Of a DNA stretch of 64,000 nucleotides, positions 30,502 to 41,896 are shown in pieces. Within the stretch, counting starts at the first letter, position 1. Every line of letters starts with the position of its first letter. The translations under genes were made by a program, and so were the position numbers. The notes under the pieces are model-generated. The model had not been told where the DNA came from. It was given only the letters and a program-made list of their open reading frames with translations, and did not search any database. The stretch is from the NCBI RefSeq assembly GCF_018294505.1, contig NC_057802.1, positions 312,594,209 to 312,658,208 on the forward strand, in the 5' to 3' direction. The stretch comes from Triticum aestivum (Eukaryota; Streptophyta; Magnoliopsida; Poales; Poaceae).

Positions 30502-33500
30502 ATGGCAATAAAATTTCATGCAAACGTCGTTCCATGGTGGGCGCAAAGGCAGTCCCCCCTTCCACCCATTTCGGATCGTAATCAAGAGGAAGATAACTGT
30601 TCTGAGGGGGATTCAGAAGGAGAAGACCACTCCTATTTACCCCATGAGGTCTTCGCTCTAACTTGGCATGCTGATGTTGGTAATATCATGCATACGGTGC
30701 CTTGCATTGCTTACTGTATACATTAAAGATGTCATCTGCTTAGTTTAGACATGCTTTGTGTCAATGCCATCTATTTAGTTTCTTTATCGTATATGTGAAT
30801 CATGCAATGCCATCTTGTCTAGCCAGGCATCATATATGTGAATTTTGCAATGCCACCCTGGTTAGCCAGTCATCTTATATGTGAATTATATCATGCCATC
30901 ATTTTTTTATTACGTGTTAAATTTGTCAACAATTTTAGTACATTCAATTACTCTTCCTGTACATCAGCCATTCGGCACGGTCATGGAAAAATCTGGAGTG
31001 GAAACAAGGTCTTCAGAGCAGACAATGCTATCTGACGAAGCGCATGTCTTGCTGGTTACCGATAGCTCCTCAGAGGAGGATTCAGAGACAGATGACCAGT
31101 CATATTTCCCCCCCGAGGTGCATGCCCGAACTTGGCAGGGTTATGTTGCTCATATCGTCTGTATGGTATCTTGCATTGCTATGTCATTTGCTTAGTTTAG
31201 ACATGCTTTGTGTGAATGCCACCTGTTTAGTGTCTAATTACCATATATGTGAATTATGCAATGCCATCTTGTTGCAAGACATTATATATGTGAATTATGC
31301 AATGTTATCTTGTTGCAAGGCATTATGTATGTGAATTATGCAATGCCATGTTGTTTAGGCAAGCGTCATATATGTGAATTATATCATGCCATCCTTTTTT
31401 GTATTTCTCATTACTTTTGTCGACAATGTTTGTACATTCAACTGCTCTTCCTGTGCATCAGCCATTTGAATTAGTGATGGAGAAATCTGGAGTGAAAACA
31501 AGGTCTTCAGAGCAGACAATGCTACCTGCTGAAGCAGATATCTTGCTGGTTACAGATAGCACTTCAGAGGAGGATTCAGAGGCAGATGACCAGTCCTATT
31601 ATCCCCCTGAGGTGTATGCTCAAACTTGGCAGGGTTATATTACTCATATAATGCATATGTTGTATTGCAATGCTTAGTTTTTACATCATATACACAATAT
31701 TGAATGCCATCTCCTTAGTTGACACATCATATATGCGATTGCCCTCTGCTCACTTCCTTAGTATATAAATCATATATTTGAACAATGTCATGCCATGATG
31801 TTTACATAGACAGCATGTATCTGAATTATGGCATGCCAACCCATTTTTGAAAGACATAATATAGTTATATCATCTCATCCTGTTTACATAGTCATCATAT
31901 TTTAAATTATGTCATTCTATCCGTGAATTATATCATGCCGTCATGTTTCCATCGACGGCATGTTTGTGATTTATGGCATGCCAACCACTTTAATAGACAC
32001 ATCGTATAGTTATATCATGTCATCCTGTTTACATAGTCATCATATTTTCAAGTATGTCATTCTATCCTGTTTAGTTAGCCATCATACATGTGAAATTATG
32101 TCATGCTATCCTGTTTAATTAGCCATCATATATGTGAAATTATGTCCTGCTATTCTGTTTGCTTAGACAACATAAATGTGAATTATTTCATGCCCTGTTT
32201 TCTTCCCTACTATCCATTGCACCTGTCTATCTTACAATCTATGTACATTCAATTACTTTTCTTGTTTATCAGCCATTTCAATTGGAGGGAGTGATGGCAG
32301 TATCTGTGCGAGTAAAAACACGGTCTTCAGAAAAGATCGTGCTACCTGTCGATGCAGATAGAACCACAGTTGTACTTGCCCAAGAACCAACCCCACCATA
32401 CATAACCCACACTCATGCAGATTCTACCCCTACCCAGTTGGACAGAGAACCAGCTACACCCCTTCTAACCCCAACCCCAGCAGATAGACACCCAGTTCCC
32501 GTTAACACAGCACCGTCTCCACCACAGAGCACCCAAACACGAGCAGTTAGTAAGGCAACTGTAGTGCCCAAATCACGAGGACCACCACTCCGAACCCGAA
32601 GTCAATGCTTAAAGCAGAAGAAGAATTGTTCTCAGGTCAGGTTCCGTAGCTATGGTTCATACTACTTTGCTCTTGCATCACTGTATTTACTGATACCAAC
32701 TAATTTCAAATTTGAAGGATGCAATTGAAACTCCAATGGCGCAACAAGTATGTTTTAAACCTGTTTCTTCAATGTGTTTGGCTGTTTGCTGTTGTAACTT
32801 GCTCTATGTTGATTTCAGTTTCAATTGAATAAACAGTTATGTTCTCATGCCATGCACATTACAAGTGTTGTTATTGCTGTGTAGTTTCCCACACTTATAT
32901 TATGTCTATGCTGCTTTGTCTTAAATAGATATGATTCGAACTGTATCTATCTTGATTTGGCAACATAAACTAGAATGATATAGACCATACAGTGACCATA
33001 CTACATAGATATATGTTTGTTTCATGCTGTTATCATGTCCACCTTACTACTGAACTGGTTTACCAAAATGAGTTTCATATACTACATTGTAAACCTGAGA
33101 TGTGTTTGTTTGTTTCTCTTTTAGAACGCGGATAAAATATTGGAGAAGAGTACCCTGTTATGCAATGGTAAAGGAAGTCATGCAGATAAGGTTCAACATA
33201 GTGAGACATCCCTGTTGGTCTCCAAGAAAGCTGATAAAAACTATATTGAAGACACTAAGACAACCCCAAAGTCCTGTCTTGATGTAGTGTTCGAGTTACT
33301 GGCTACCACTGCTCGCACCAGCTCTTCGAACTCGTTGCCTGAATCAGTTCGGCTTCTTGAGTCTCAACTTCAAGTTGAAAGTCATCGATCAGATGTTATG
33401 CGACAAGAAGCCGAAGGACTGAGGAAGTCCCTGCAGAATTCAGATGCATACTTTCTGGTGCAACAGCAAGCGCTGGAGGACTTAAGCGCCAAACAAGAGA

Positions 33501-33562
33501 AAGTTAATAAGCTTGCTAAGCATATTGCCAGCATTATGGGTACCCAGGATATTGTTTCTTGA
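30502..33562 (+). CDS. Multi-exon CACTA gene with a tandemly repeated 66-codon exon and a C-terminal coiled coil
   Basis: All proposed exons join in phase 0: 30502-30696, 30968-31165, 31462-31659, 32273-32635, 32718-32747 and 33125-33562 (stop TGA). Joined, they give about 473 residues. Exons 1 to 3 are homologous: exons 2 and 3 are both 198 bases, with KSGV(E/K)TRSSEQTML, an acidic Ser-rich patch and PEV(H/Y)A(R/Q)TWQGY. Exon 4 begins like them (VKTRSSEK) but continues as a Pro/Thr-rich region. The last exon ends in a helical region (RLLESQLQVESHRSDVMRQE ... LAKHIASIMGTQDIVS). Exon 3's donor reads TT rather than GT, so it may be skipped (407 residues). The ATG at 30502 is a guess; a frameshift precedes it. 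I do not recognise the product. A TNPA-like, DNA-binding CACTA protein is possible from position and coiled coil only. Confidence 0.5.
30700..32270 (+). repeat. Repeated words in the introns of the multi-exon gene
   Basis: The introns carry many copies of a unit like CATATATGTGAATTATGCAA followed by TGCCATCTTGTTTAG, about 40-50 bp long. There are four to five copies in the first two introns and about ten in the third (31660-32272). Each intron ends with TACATTCAA(T/C)T(A/G)CTCTTCCTGT-like sequence before the acceptor, so exon and intron were duplicated together. Confidence 0.75.
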
Positions 33563-33852
33563 GCTCTTCTGAAGTGGTTTCAGTTCTGGACTTGTTTTGC
33601 TGCGGCGTTTATATGCTGCTGTGTTCCCTATATTTGCACTGGTGGCGAACTTTGATGCCCAGTGGATGTAATATGTGTAATAGCCGTGATAGCCTAGTGT
33701 AAGTTGCTTGCTTATTTATTTCCTTGTTGTCTTGTTTATTTGTTTGCTTGTAGTCAGTGCAGTTCTTTTTCTGCGGTTTGCTAGTGGCTGCAATAACCTA
33801 TTTTTTAAACTAGGCCACAATAACCATGGGCTAATATTTACTGTAGTGACAC

Positions 33853-34000
33853 TGGGCCTCCTACGGGCCGTAGAAACAGTGGGCCTTCTACGGGCCGTAT
33901 AAACAGTGGGCCTTCTACGGGCCGTATAAACAGTGGGCCTTCTACGGGCCGTATCATCATTGGGCCTTATACGGGCCGTATGATCGATTGGCCAAACATG
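33853..34000 (+). repeat. 27-bp tandem array in the right subterminal region of the CACTA
   Basis: TGGGCCTTCTACGGGCCGTA plus TAAACAG repeats five times with small changes from 33853. Each unit contains the inverted pair GGGCC...GGGCC. The preceding stretch 33563-33850 is 3' flank of the multi-exon gene without further features. Confidence 0.88.
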
Positions 34001-35084
34001 GGCCAAACAGACCGCATTCTGGCCGTAAACGGGCTAGAGTTGGAATCGTCCGTTCATGGGCCGACCATAACGGGCCATCGTTAATAGGCTGTATTTGATG
34101 ACGCTATGAAAACGGCCCAACGTATTAATGGACCACAAAAGGGCCGACTGTAACCACGGGCTGAATTTGGCCCACAAGCAGAAAATGATAGTAACGGGCC
34201 GTAAGTAAACGAATGCTGGAAAATAGCCCAAGAATAAATGGGCTCTGAGAAGGCCGAAAGATAACATGGGCTGGAAACGGCCCAACAGAATAACGGGTCA
34301 TTAATGGGTATAAAGTGATACACTGTTCTTTACGGGCCAGTTTCACCACGGGCCATTAATGGGTGTAAAGTGATACACTGTTCATTACGGGTCAGTTTCA
34401 CCATGGGCCGTTAATAGGCCAAGAGTTACATAGGGCCTCATATGGGCTGAAAGACGTCATGGGCCATACATGGGCCAGAAGTGAAAACGGGCTGGAATCA
34501 TATTGGATGGCCCAAATGACGCTACTGAGCCTAATTCGAATAGGGCGTAACGAGCCTTGGGTTAGCAGGCTATAAATGGGCTATATGCGAACAGGCTGTT
34601 AACAGGCTTTCCATGGGCCAGCCCGCCACCTTTTGACCAAGTCAAATGGGCCGGCCTTTTCACATGAATGGGCCTCTGTTGGGCCGTGCCACGTGTTGAC
34701 GTATCATAGGCGCCTTCTGTCCAATGAGTGGATGACATCTGTCCCAGCGATGATTTTACACATGGAAAATCCCCATTGCTCGGGGCTGTTAACGGGTTAT
34801 CGGATCCAAAACCCGACCCGATAGCTTAACGGCGTTCCGTTACGGTGGATGCCACGTGTCGGTCACCCTTGACGAAAGCACTTCTGTGACGCGCGATTTA
34901 TCGTCATGGAAGTGGACACTTCCGTGATGATAATTTTGGTAATGTCATGGAACACTTCTACGACAACACAGGTATGACTATCTTGATTCTGTCATAAAAT
35001 CGTCATGGATGTACATGCATGACAGAAAACGCGACCTACTGTGACAAACACGTATCATCACGGAAGTGTATTTTTTTTGTAGTG
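34000..35084 (+). repeat. Right subterminal and terminal region of the CACTA
   Basis: GGGCC, ACGGGCC and TGGGCC words continue densely to about 34680. A 67-bp unit containing AAAGTGATACACTGTTC is tandemly duplicated at about 34294-34425. From 34870 to the end, motifs such as CACTTCCGTGATGATAA and CGTCATGGAAGTG occur in both orientations; they match ACTTCTATGACGATAA near the left end. The element ends in TTTTTTTTGTAGTG at 35084. Confidence 0.8.
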
Positions 35085-35087
35085 TCT

Positions 35088-35771
35088 CTAGCCTTCTCCA
35101 ACTTGCTTTCCACTCAAATAATCTTTCCACAAAATCCAAATCTGAGAGAGAGAGAGAGAGATAGTTGAGTGTTGGGGAGACTATCATTTGAAGCACAATA
35201 AGAGCAAGGAGTTCATCATCAACACACCATCTATTACCTTTTGGAGAGTGGTGTCTCCTAGATTGGTTAGGTGTTACTTGGGAGCTTCCGTCAAGATTGT
35301 GGAGTTGAACCAAGGAGTTTGTACGGGCAAGGAGATCGCCTACTTCGTGAAGATCTACCCTAGTGAGGCAAGTCCTTCGTGGGCGATGGCCATGGTGGGA
35401 TAGACCAAGGTTGCTTCTTCGTGGACCCTTCGTGAATGGATCCCTCCGTGGACTCGTGCAACCGTTACCCTTCATGGGTTGAAGTATCCATCAACGTCGA
35501 CGTACGATAGCACCACCTATCGGAACCACGCCAAAAATCTCCGTGTCTCCAATTGCGTTTGCACACTCCAATCCTATCCCTTTACATTCTCGAAAATTGC
35601 ATGCTTTACTTTCCGCTGCTCATATACTCTTGTCATGCTTGCTTGATATGTATTGTGAATGTGTAAACTTATGCTAAAACTCCACATTAACTTGAAGAAT
35701 TTAAAAACTGTAACTTTTCTTTGCTAAGAGTCTATTCACCCCCCTCTAGACACCTCTTCTCGATCCTTTCA
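35088..35771 (+). repeat. Left LTR of layer B, second part
   Basis: It continues the LTR after the CACTA from CTAGCCTTCTCC to GATCCTTTCA. It contains a GA microsatellite (about 35142-35161) and the left-hand copy of the conserved LTR reading frame (35188-35403). Confidence 0.92.
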
Positions 35772-35773
35772 AT

Positions 35774-35785
35774 TGGTATCAGAGC
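35774..35785 (+). other. Primer-binding site of layer B
   Basis: TGGTATCAGAGC lies two bases after the LTR. It is the perfect plant copia site for initiator methionine tRNA. Confidence 0.93.
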
Positions 35786-35826
35786 ATTGGTCTCCATTGC
35801 TTTGGTTTAATCACCATTGGAGGAAG

Positions 35827-36567
35827 ATGGATGAGTCTATGTTGGGGAGTCTTAGACGTAGAGTGCCTATTCTTGATGGAGAGTACTTTCATGAGTGGAA
35901 AATGAGATGCTTGTGATTTTCAATGAATATCATTTGAACAAGTATATTACTGTGCACCTCATGTTGATCCTTTGCATCCTACCCTTGATGAGTCTATTGA
36001 CATGATTCGCAACCTTAGAACTGTTAATCTTATCACTAGAGGTTTGCCTAGAAACTTGATTGGACGTTTGCCTACTCTTGATTGTGCCTACACTATATGG
36101 AGATTCCTTGAGGAACGATTTCCAAATTATTCCTTGAAAAACTTAGATGAGATTCTTAATAAGTCTATTGCTTTGACTAATATGAGTCCTAATGATCCTA
36201 TGTATGGTGATTGTTTGTTTGAGCTTCGTGATCTTATGCGTGCCAAAGGAGATGTTGGAATCATTAGCAATATCATTTCCGAAGTCATTAGAATCCATGA
36301 AGATGCACATTGTCATGGTCATAAATCTAATGAATCACTCTCTCTAGGAATTGATCTATCACAATACGATGTTGAACACGGATACTATGATGAGGATGAT
36401 GATAGTGACTTCGATCTTGATGAGTCTATGAGACACTTTGGTCTTATGGCTAATCTTCGCGGCTACATGGCTGGAGGAAAGGAATGGGTCCTCGATAGTG
36501 GATGTACCGATCATATGACCGGAGATAAGGACATGTTTCGTGAGCTTGCTAAAAACGACGGCCCTTG
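35827..36567 (+). pseudogene. Layer B gag and protease start, frameshifted
   Basis: ATG at 35827 starts a gag that reads MDESMLGSLRRRVPILDGEY. Compared with the layer C copy, one base is missing at about 35902 and about eight bases at about 35950, so the frame shifts twice. It is then open from 35972 to 36567 through DMIRNLRTVNLITRGLPRNL and an acidic YYDEDDDSDFD tract into the protease motif WVLDSGCTDHMTGD. A TGA at 36566 ends it. No zinc knuckle was seen in the readable part, as in layer C, so it may have been lost by deletion in this lineage. Confidence 0.85.
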
Positions 36568-37914
36568 AAAGTATGTCACTTTTGGTGATAACTCAAAGGG
36601 TAAGGTGGCTGGCCCTGGTAAGGTGGCCATCTCACATGATAACTCCATACAAAATGTTATGCTCGTTTAATCTCTTGGCTATAATCTACTTTTTGTATCT
36701 AGACTTGCTGACTTTGGTTTCAATGTCCTATTCACTGAAGTAGATTGCCAAGTGTTTCGTAGAGATAATCATAATATGGTCTTTACCGGTATACGTAGAG
36801 GTGATCTATACATTGTTGATTTCACTAAAAAGGCTCAACCTAGAACTTGCTTTATTTCTAAATCTTCTAAAGGTTGGTTGTGGCATAGAAGGTTAGGTCA
36901 TGTGGGCATGCGAAATCTTGATAAGCTTATTAAAGGTAATCATATCCTTGGAGTGAAAGATGTTATATTTGACAAGGATAGATTGTGTAGTGCTTGTCAA
37001 GCAGGAAAACAAGTTGGAGGAAGTCACCCCGTGAAGAACATCATGACCACGAGAAGACCGCTCGAGCTACTTCATATGGATCTCTTTGGTCCTAATGCCT
37101 ACAAGAGTCTCAGTGGAAACTCATTTGGTCTAGTCATAGTCGATGATTTTTCAAGATTTACGTGGGTGTTCTTTCTTGATGATAAATCGCAGGTCCAAAA
37201 GATCTTCAAGAACTTCGCTAGGAAGGCCCAACAATTTGAAGTGAAGATCAAGAAGGTTTGGAGCGACAACGAAACGGAGTTCAAGAACGCAAATGTGGAT
37301 ACCTTTCTTGACGAAGAAGGGATTTCACATGAGTTCTCGGCTACGTACACACCTCAACAAAATGGAGTCGTTGAGAGGAAGAACCGGACTCTTATTGAGA
37401 TGGCGAGAACGATGCTTAATGAGTACAAGACTCCAAAACACTTTTGGGCGGAAGCGGTTGAGATGGCTTGTCATGCAACAAATCGCTTGTATCTTCACAA
37501 GCTTCTCGGCAAGACGGCATACGAGCTCCTCACCGGTAACAAAACCCAAGTTGGATACTTTTGAGTATTCAGCTCAAAGTGTTACATTCTTGATAAGCAT
37601 CGTCATTCTAAATTTCCTCCCAAATCTCATGAGGGTTTCCTACTTGGTTATGGCTCAAACTCTCACACTTACCGTGTCTACAATAATTTCACCCAAAAGG
37701 TTGAAGAGACGTTAGATGTGAAGTTTGATGAATCTAACGTCTCGCAAGTAGAGCAATTGCCAATTGATGTAGGAGACAAAGACCCTTCGGAAGCAATCCA
37801 AGACTTGTCTATTGGCAAGATCCGTCCAACGGAGGTGAAGGAGAGTACCTCGTCCGTCCAAGTGGAAGCTTCTACCTCACGACAAGGTGAACCAAGAGTT
37901 GACATGGAAGCATC
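36568..37914 (+). pseudogene. Layer B protease remainder, integrase and linker
   Basis: The frame has a stop at about 36668, then is open from 36752 to 37563. It holds the pre-integrase finger (WHRRLGHVGMRNLDKL ... CSACQAGKQ) and a catalytic core with D (LLHMDLFGP), D (VWSDNETEF; the usual SDNGTEF is altered) and E (PQQNGVVERKNRTL). A TGA at 37562 follows TQVGYF, and the reading continues in the same frame (HSKFPPKSHEGFLLGYGSNS). The linker at 37718-37914 (TSSVQVEASTSRQGEPRV) is cut by layer C. Confidence 0.85.
37910..37914. repeat. Left TSD of layer C (GCATC); right copy at 50167-50171
   Basis: GCATC precedes the left end (TGAAAGGATCGAG) and follows the right end (TGTGCTTTCA). Layer B coding sequence is continuous across the junction when C and one copy are removed. 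Confidence 0.95.
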
Positions 37915-39603
37915 TGAAAGGATCGAGAAGAGGTGTCTAGAGGGGGGGTGAATAGACTCTAATCAAGAAAAGTTGCAGTTTTTAATCTCTCAAGTTGAAG
38001 TGGAGTATTAGCACAAGTTTAAACATTCACAATACATATCAAGCAAGCATGCAAGCATACAAAGAGTATATGAGCAGCGGAAAGTAAAGCATGCAAGTTG
38101 CAAGAATGTAAAGAGAAGGGATTGGAATGTGCAAACGCAATTTGGAGACACGAAGATTTTTTTTATCCGTGGTTCCGATAGGTGGTGCTATCGTACATCC
38201 ACGTTGATGGAGACTTCAACCCACGAAGGGTAACGATTGCGCGAGTCCACGGAGGGCTCCACCCACGAAGGGTCCACGAAGAAGCAACCTTGTCTATCCC
38301 ACCATGGCCGTCGCCCACGAAGGACTTGCCTCACTAGGGTAGATCTTCACGAAGTAGGTGATCTCCTTGCCCTTACAAACTCCTTGGTTCAACTCCACAA
38401 TCTTGTCGGAGGCTCCCAAGTAACACCTAGCCAATCTAGGAGACACCACCCTCCAAAAAGTAACAAATGGTGTGTTGATGATGAACTCCTTGCTCTTGTG
38501 CTTCAAATGATAGTCTCCCCAACACTCAACTCTCTCTCATAGGATTGGATTTGGTAGAAAGAAGATTTGAGTGGAAAGCAACTTGGGGAAGGCTAGAGAT
38601 CAAGATTTATGTGGTTGGAATGGAATATCTTGACCTCAACACAAGTGTAGGTGGTTCTCTCTCAGAAAATATGTATTGGAAGTGTAGGCATGTTCTGATG
38701 GCTCTGTCCACGAATGAAGAGTGGGTGGAGGGGTATATATAGCCTCCACACAAAATCTAACCGTTACAAACAAATCACCAAACTCGGTGGGACCGATTCA
38801 GAGAACTCGGTCAGACCGATTTGGTTCATAATGTGACCGTTAGGTGTTTCGGTGGGACCGACATGTCAACTCGGTGGGACCGATATCATTAGGGTTAGGA
38901 CATAACGTAATCTCGGTGAGACCGATTACACAAACTCGGTGAGACCGATTTTGGTAATAGACTAATAGAGAGTTGGTCAGGCAAACTTGGTGGGACCAAT
39001 TCGCTCATCTCGGTTAGACCGAAGCGTTACAAAGGGGTGACAGAGAGTTTTCATTGCAATCTCGGTGTGACCGATTGCAAATTTTGGTGAGACCGAAATT
39101 ATTGCAATAGGCAACAGAGAGTTTGCAATCCCATCTCGGTGAGACCGAGATCCCTATCGGTGAGACCGAAAAGACTAGGGTTTCTGGCAGTGGCTATGTC
39201 AACTGAACTCGGTGGCTCTGGATAGAAAGAATCGGTGGGGCCGAGTTGGACTTTTAGGTTTGGGACATATATGGATATGAGAAAGTGGTTGAGAGCTTTG
39301 GAGCATATCACTAAGCACTTTGAGCAAGCAAGCCATTAAGCAACACCTCATCCCTTCTTAATAGTATTGGCTTTCCTATGGAGTCTATGTGATCTTGGAT
39401 CACTAAAATAGAAAATGTAGAGTCTTGAGCTTTAAGCTTGAGCCAATCCTTTGTCTTCAGCATCTTGAAGGGGTTCCACATCCTGTAGTCCATGCCACTC
39501 CATTGTTGAACTCATCTGAAACATACTAGATAGAAACATTAGTCCAACAAGAGATATGTTGACATTAATTACCAAAATCACCCACGGAGTACTTGTGCTT
39601 TCA
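37915..39603 (-). repeat. 3' LTR of layer C
   Basis: On the minus strand it starts TGAAAGCACAAGTACTCC and ends CTCTTCTCGATCCTTTCA. It contains the TATATATA box (about 38734), many TCGGTGGGACCGA-type motifs between 38780 and 39240, and a copy of the conserved LTR frame (38506-38294). Confidence 0.93.
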
Positions 39604-39604
39604 A

Positions 39605-39617
39605 TCTCCCCCTTTTT
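39605..39617 (-). other. Polypurine tract of layer C
   Basis: Read on the minus strand, AAAAAGGGGGAGA immediately precedes the 3' LTR, where plus-strand DNA synthesis is primed. The same tract precedes the layer B 3' LTR. Confidence 0.85.
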
Positions 39618-41509
39618 GGTAATTGATGACAACATACATCAAAGCTTTAGATAAGGATATAGAGAACAACAAGTAAAGCTTTGGAAAGACATGTAACATG
39701 CATAGGCTCCCCCTATATGTATGCACTCATGTAAATATGGAACATAGGAGCATGTGAATGCATAAACATGACAGAGTAATCCATGTGTTACATGTATCTT
39801 GGCCATATGCATCAGAGCAACGTATTTGAATATAGGGAATGTAACTTCATGCTCATGAGTCCTTCTTGCAAACAGTATGTACAACAGCAAGAGATCCTCA
39901 TACACATGACTGTGATGCATATACTTACCTTGTGGTTTTGAGTTGGCTTAGAAGAGAATGAACCTGAGTAAACAAGGTTAGATAACACAGATACATCTAC
40001 TAGCTGGAGCAAACAAAAGAACCACAAAAGTACCAAGACTGGGATGACATGTATAAAGTGAGTACTGAGTACTCTGTTGATATAGACATGTCCCCAAAAG
40101 TAAAGACGTGCAATAAAATCAGAGATTTCCTTCCCTTAGATGTCTTGCTCCCCCTGAATCTTGCATGGGATATTGGGAGAAGATAGGGAACAGAAAATCA
40201 GAGCAAAAGAAAAGAAACAGAGCTAAAGCAAGCAACCAAATATGATCAAATATGAACATGTCTTTCCCCTCTTAAAGACATGTAACTTCTCTCCTCTTGA
40301 ACACCAAGCATCTGGGGTTTCTTACACTCTCCCCCTGAGTATTCTCTCCCCCTATAGGAATGATTTAGCTTAAGCTTTGATGTAATATCTCTCCCCCTTT
40401 GACATCAATTTCCAAGAAGGGCTCTTCTGGATGTTTGTTTCAAGAAGGGTTTGGTCCTTGAGTCACAAAGCAAAGTTGCAAGTCGAATATGATGCTGGTA
40501 GAGGACAAGAGTCATTGAGTGGAGATGGAGCAAAAAGACTGCAGAAATAAGTGGCACGTTGTCTTTCCTGTAGTGAAATCGGTAGCACCGAGTTGTGTGC
40601 TTCGGTGGCACCGAGAGAATTCGGTTGGGCCGAAGAAAACAAACCGGTGTGACCGAGTTCATCATAGTAAAACACTTGTCACCTCAGCTCACAAGGCACT
40701 TAAGATATCACTGGGATTTGCAAGGAATTAGCTAAAAGATTTGCAATGAATTTGATGCAGAAAATGCAGAACAAGAAGAAATAAAAAAATCTAGATGAAG
40801 TTTTTTTTGAAAGGGGAAACACACATGCATGAGACAAATGCAAGAGGAAACACAAGAGAACTTCATCTAGAATTGGCCGGCGACAAAGTCACCTATGTTA
40901 GAGTATATTGACTTAGGAGTCAAGTGAGAGCACTTGATCATAGGTCATACTCATCGTTTAAGCTCAAAATGGGGTTACCATTTTTCGTTTAAGCATCTTG
41001 ATGTATTCACATCTTGTTGAGTTGCTTTGCCCCATGTTTTGGAGTAAAGCTTCTCTAAGATGGAATAACATACCTTGGGTGGTGGTGTTGATCTTGGTCA
41101 TGTAGTTGAACTTGTGTGGGTTGCTCAAGGTTGATGTAGCTCATCAAGAGTTGGGAGCACCACTTGGAATTTGAGTTCATGTACCTACATGGGTTAGTTT
41201 TGCAAGGAAGAGCACTTGTGTATCCAAAATGACAATCATAAATCTTAATGTAGAATTTTTCAAAGGATATGTTTGAAGAGTTTTGTGCTTCCTTGTCTTC
41301 AACCACCATTGTGTAGAGACTTGATGATGTAGAGATTGCTCAAGATGTGAGTGAGTTGCAATCTCATGGATTTAGATTCATCCAAGCACCTACAAGGGTT
41401 AGATAGCATGCAAGGGTGCAAAAATATCCAAGACATATAGATAGCATCATGAAAGAAGTATCAAGGATTAGTCAAAGGGTCAGGCCTTGCAAGTATCCAA
41501 ATGGAGTTC
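39618..41509 (-). other. Noncoding region between pol and 3' LTR of layer C
   Basis: About 1.9 kb with no supported gene, where SIRE/Maximus-type elements can carry an extra (envelope-like) frame. None is recognisable here. It has purine runs (GGGGGAGAGA on the minus strand) and four copies of the TCGGT-N3-ACCGA motif around 40578-40660. Confidence 0.6.
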
Positions 41510-41896
41510 CTACTCCAAGTTTGAAGCGTCAATGATGTTCAATTCACCTCTCAAACGGCAAAAGACTTTCTCATCAAGCGGTTTGGTAAATATATCCGCT
41601 AATTGCTTATCGGTGCGAACATGCTTAAGATTAATGTCCCCTTTGGCAACATGGTCTCGAATGAAATGATGACAAACTTCAATATGCTTAGTTCGAGAAT
41701 GTTGCACGGGATTGTGAGCAATCTTAATAGCACTTTCATTGTCACAAAGCAATGGAACATGTTCCACATATATCCCATAATCTTTAAGAGTTTGGGTCAT
41801 CCAAAGTAATTGAGCACAACATGATCCAGCAGCAATGTATTCCGCTTCGGCGGTGGATAAGGATACCGAGTTTTGTTTCTTGGGGGACCAAGACAC
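41510..41896 (-). pseudogene. Layer C RNase H domain
   Basis: The minus strand encodes SLSTAEAEYIAAGSCCAQLL and LCDNESAIKIAHNPVQHSRT, the copia RNase H, ending in LRGELNIIDASNLE before the stop. It is one frame off the preceding RT portion, so a frameshift lies at about 41900-41930. Confidence 0.88.

Larger units (their letters stand above)
12888..35084. mobile_element. 22.2-kb CACTA (En/Spm) DNA transposon with cargo genes
   Basis: The left end is CACTACAAAAAAAAGACACA. The right end, read in reverse, is CACTACAAAAAAAATACACT. The insertion lies in the layer B LTR and is flanked by a 3-bp duplication TCT (12885-12887 and 35085-35087). Removing it restores TTGATCTCTAGCC exactly as in the intact LTR at about 54866. 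These are the defining CACTA features. Both ends have long arrays of short subterminal repeats. I find no TNPD/TNP2-type transposase, so it is probably non-autonomous. It carries an exonuclease gene, a coiled-coil gene, a multi-exon gene and several smaller transposons. Confidence 0.93.

Noticed and set aside
39618..41509. Possible envelope-like gene in the post-pol region of layers B and C
   Set aside because: No frame above about 90 codons, and no membrane-protein-like sequence in either copy.
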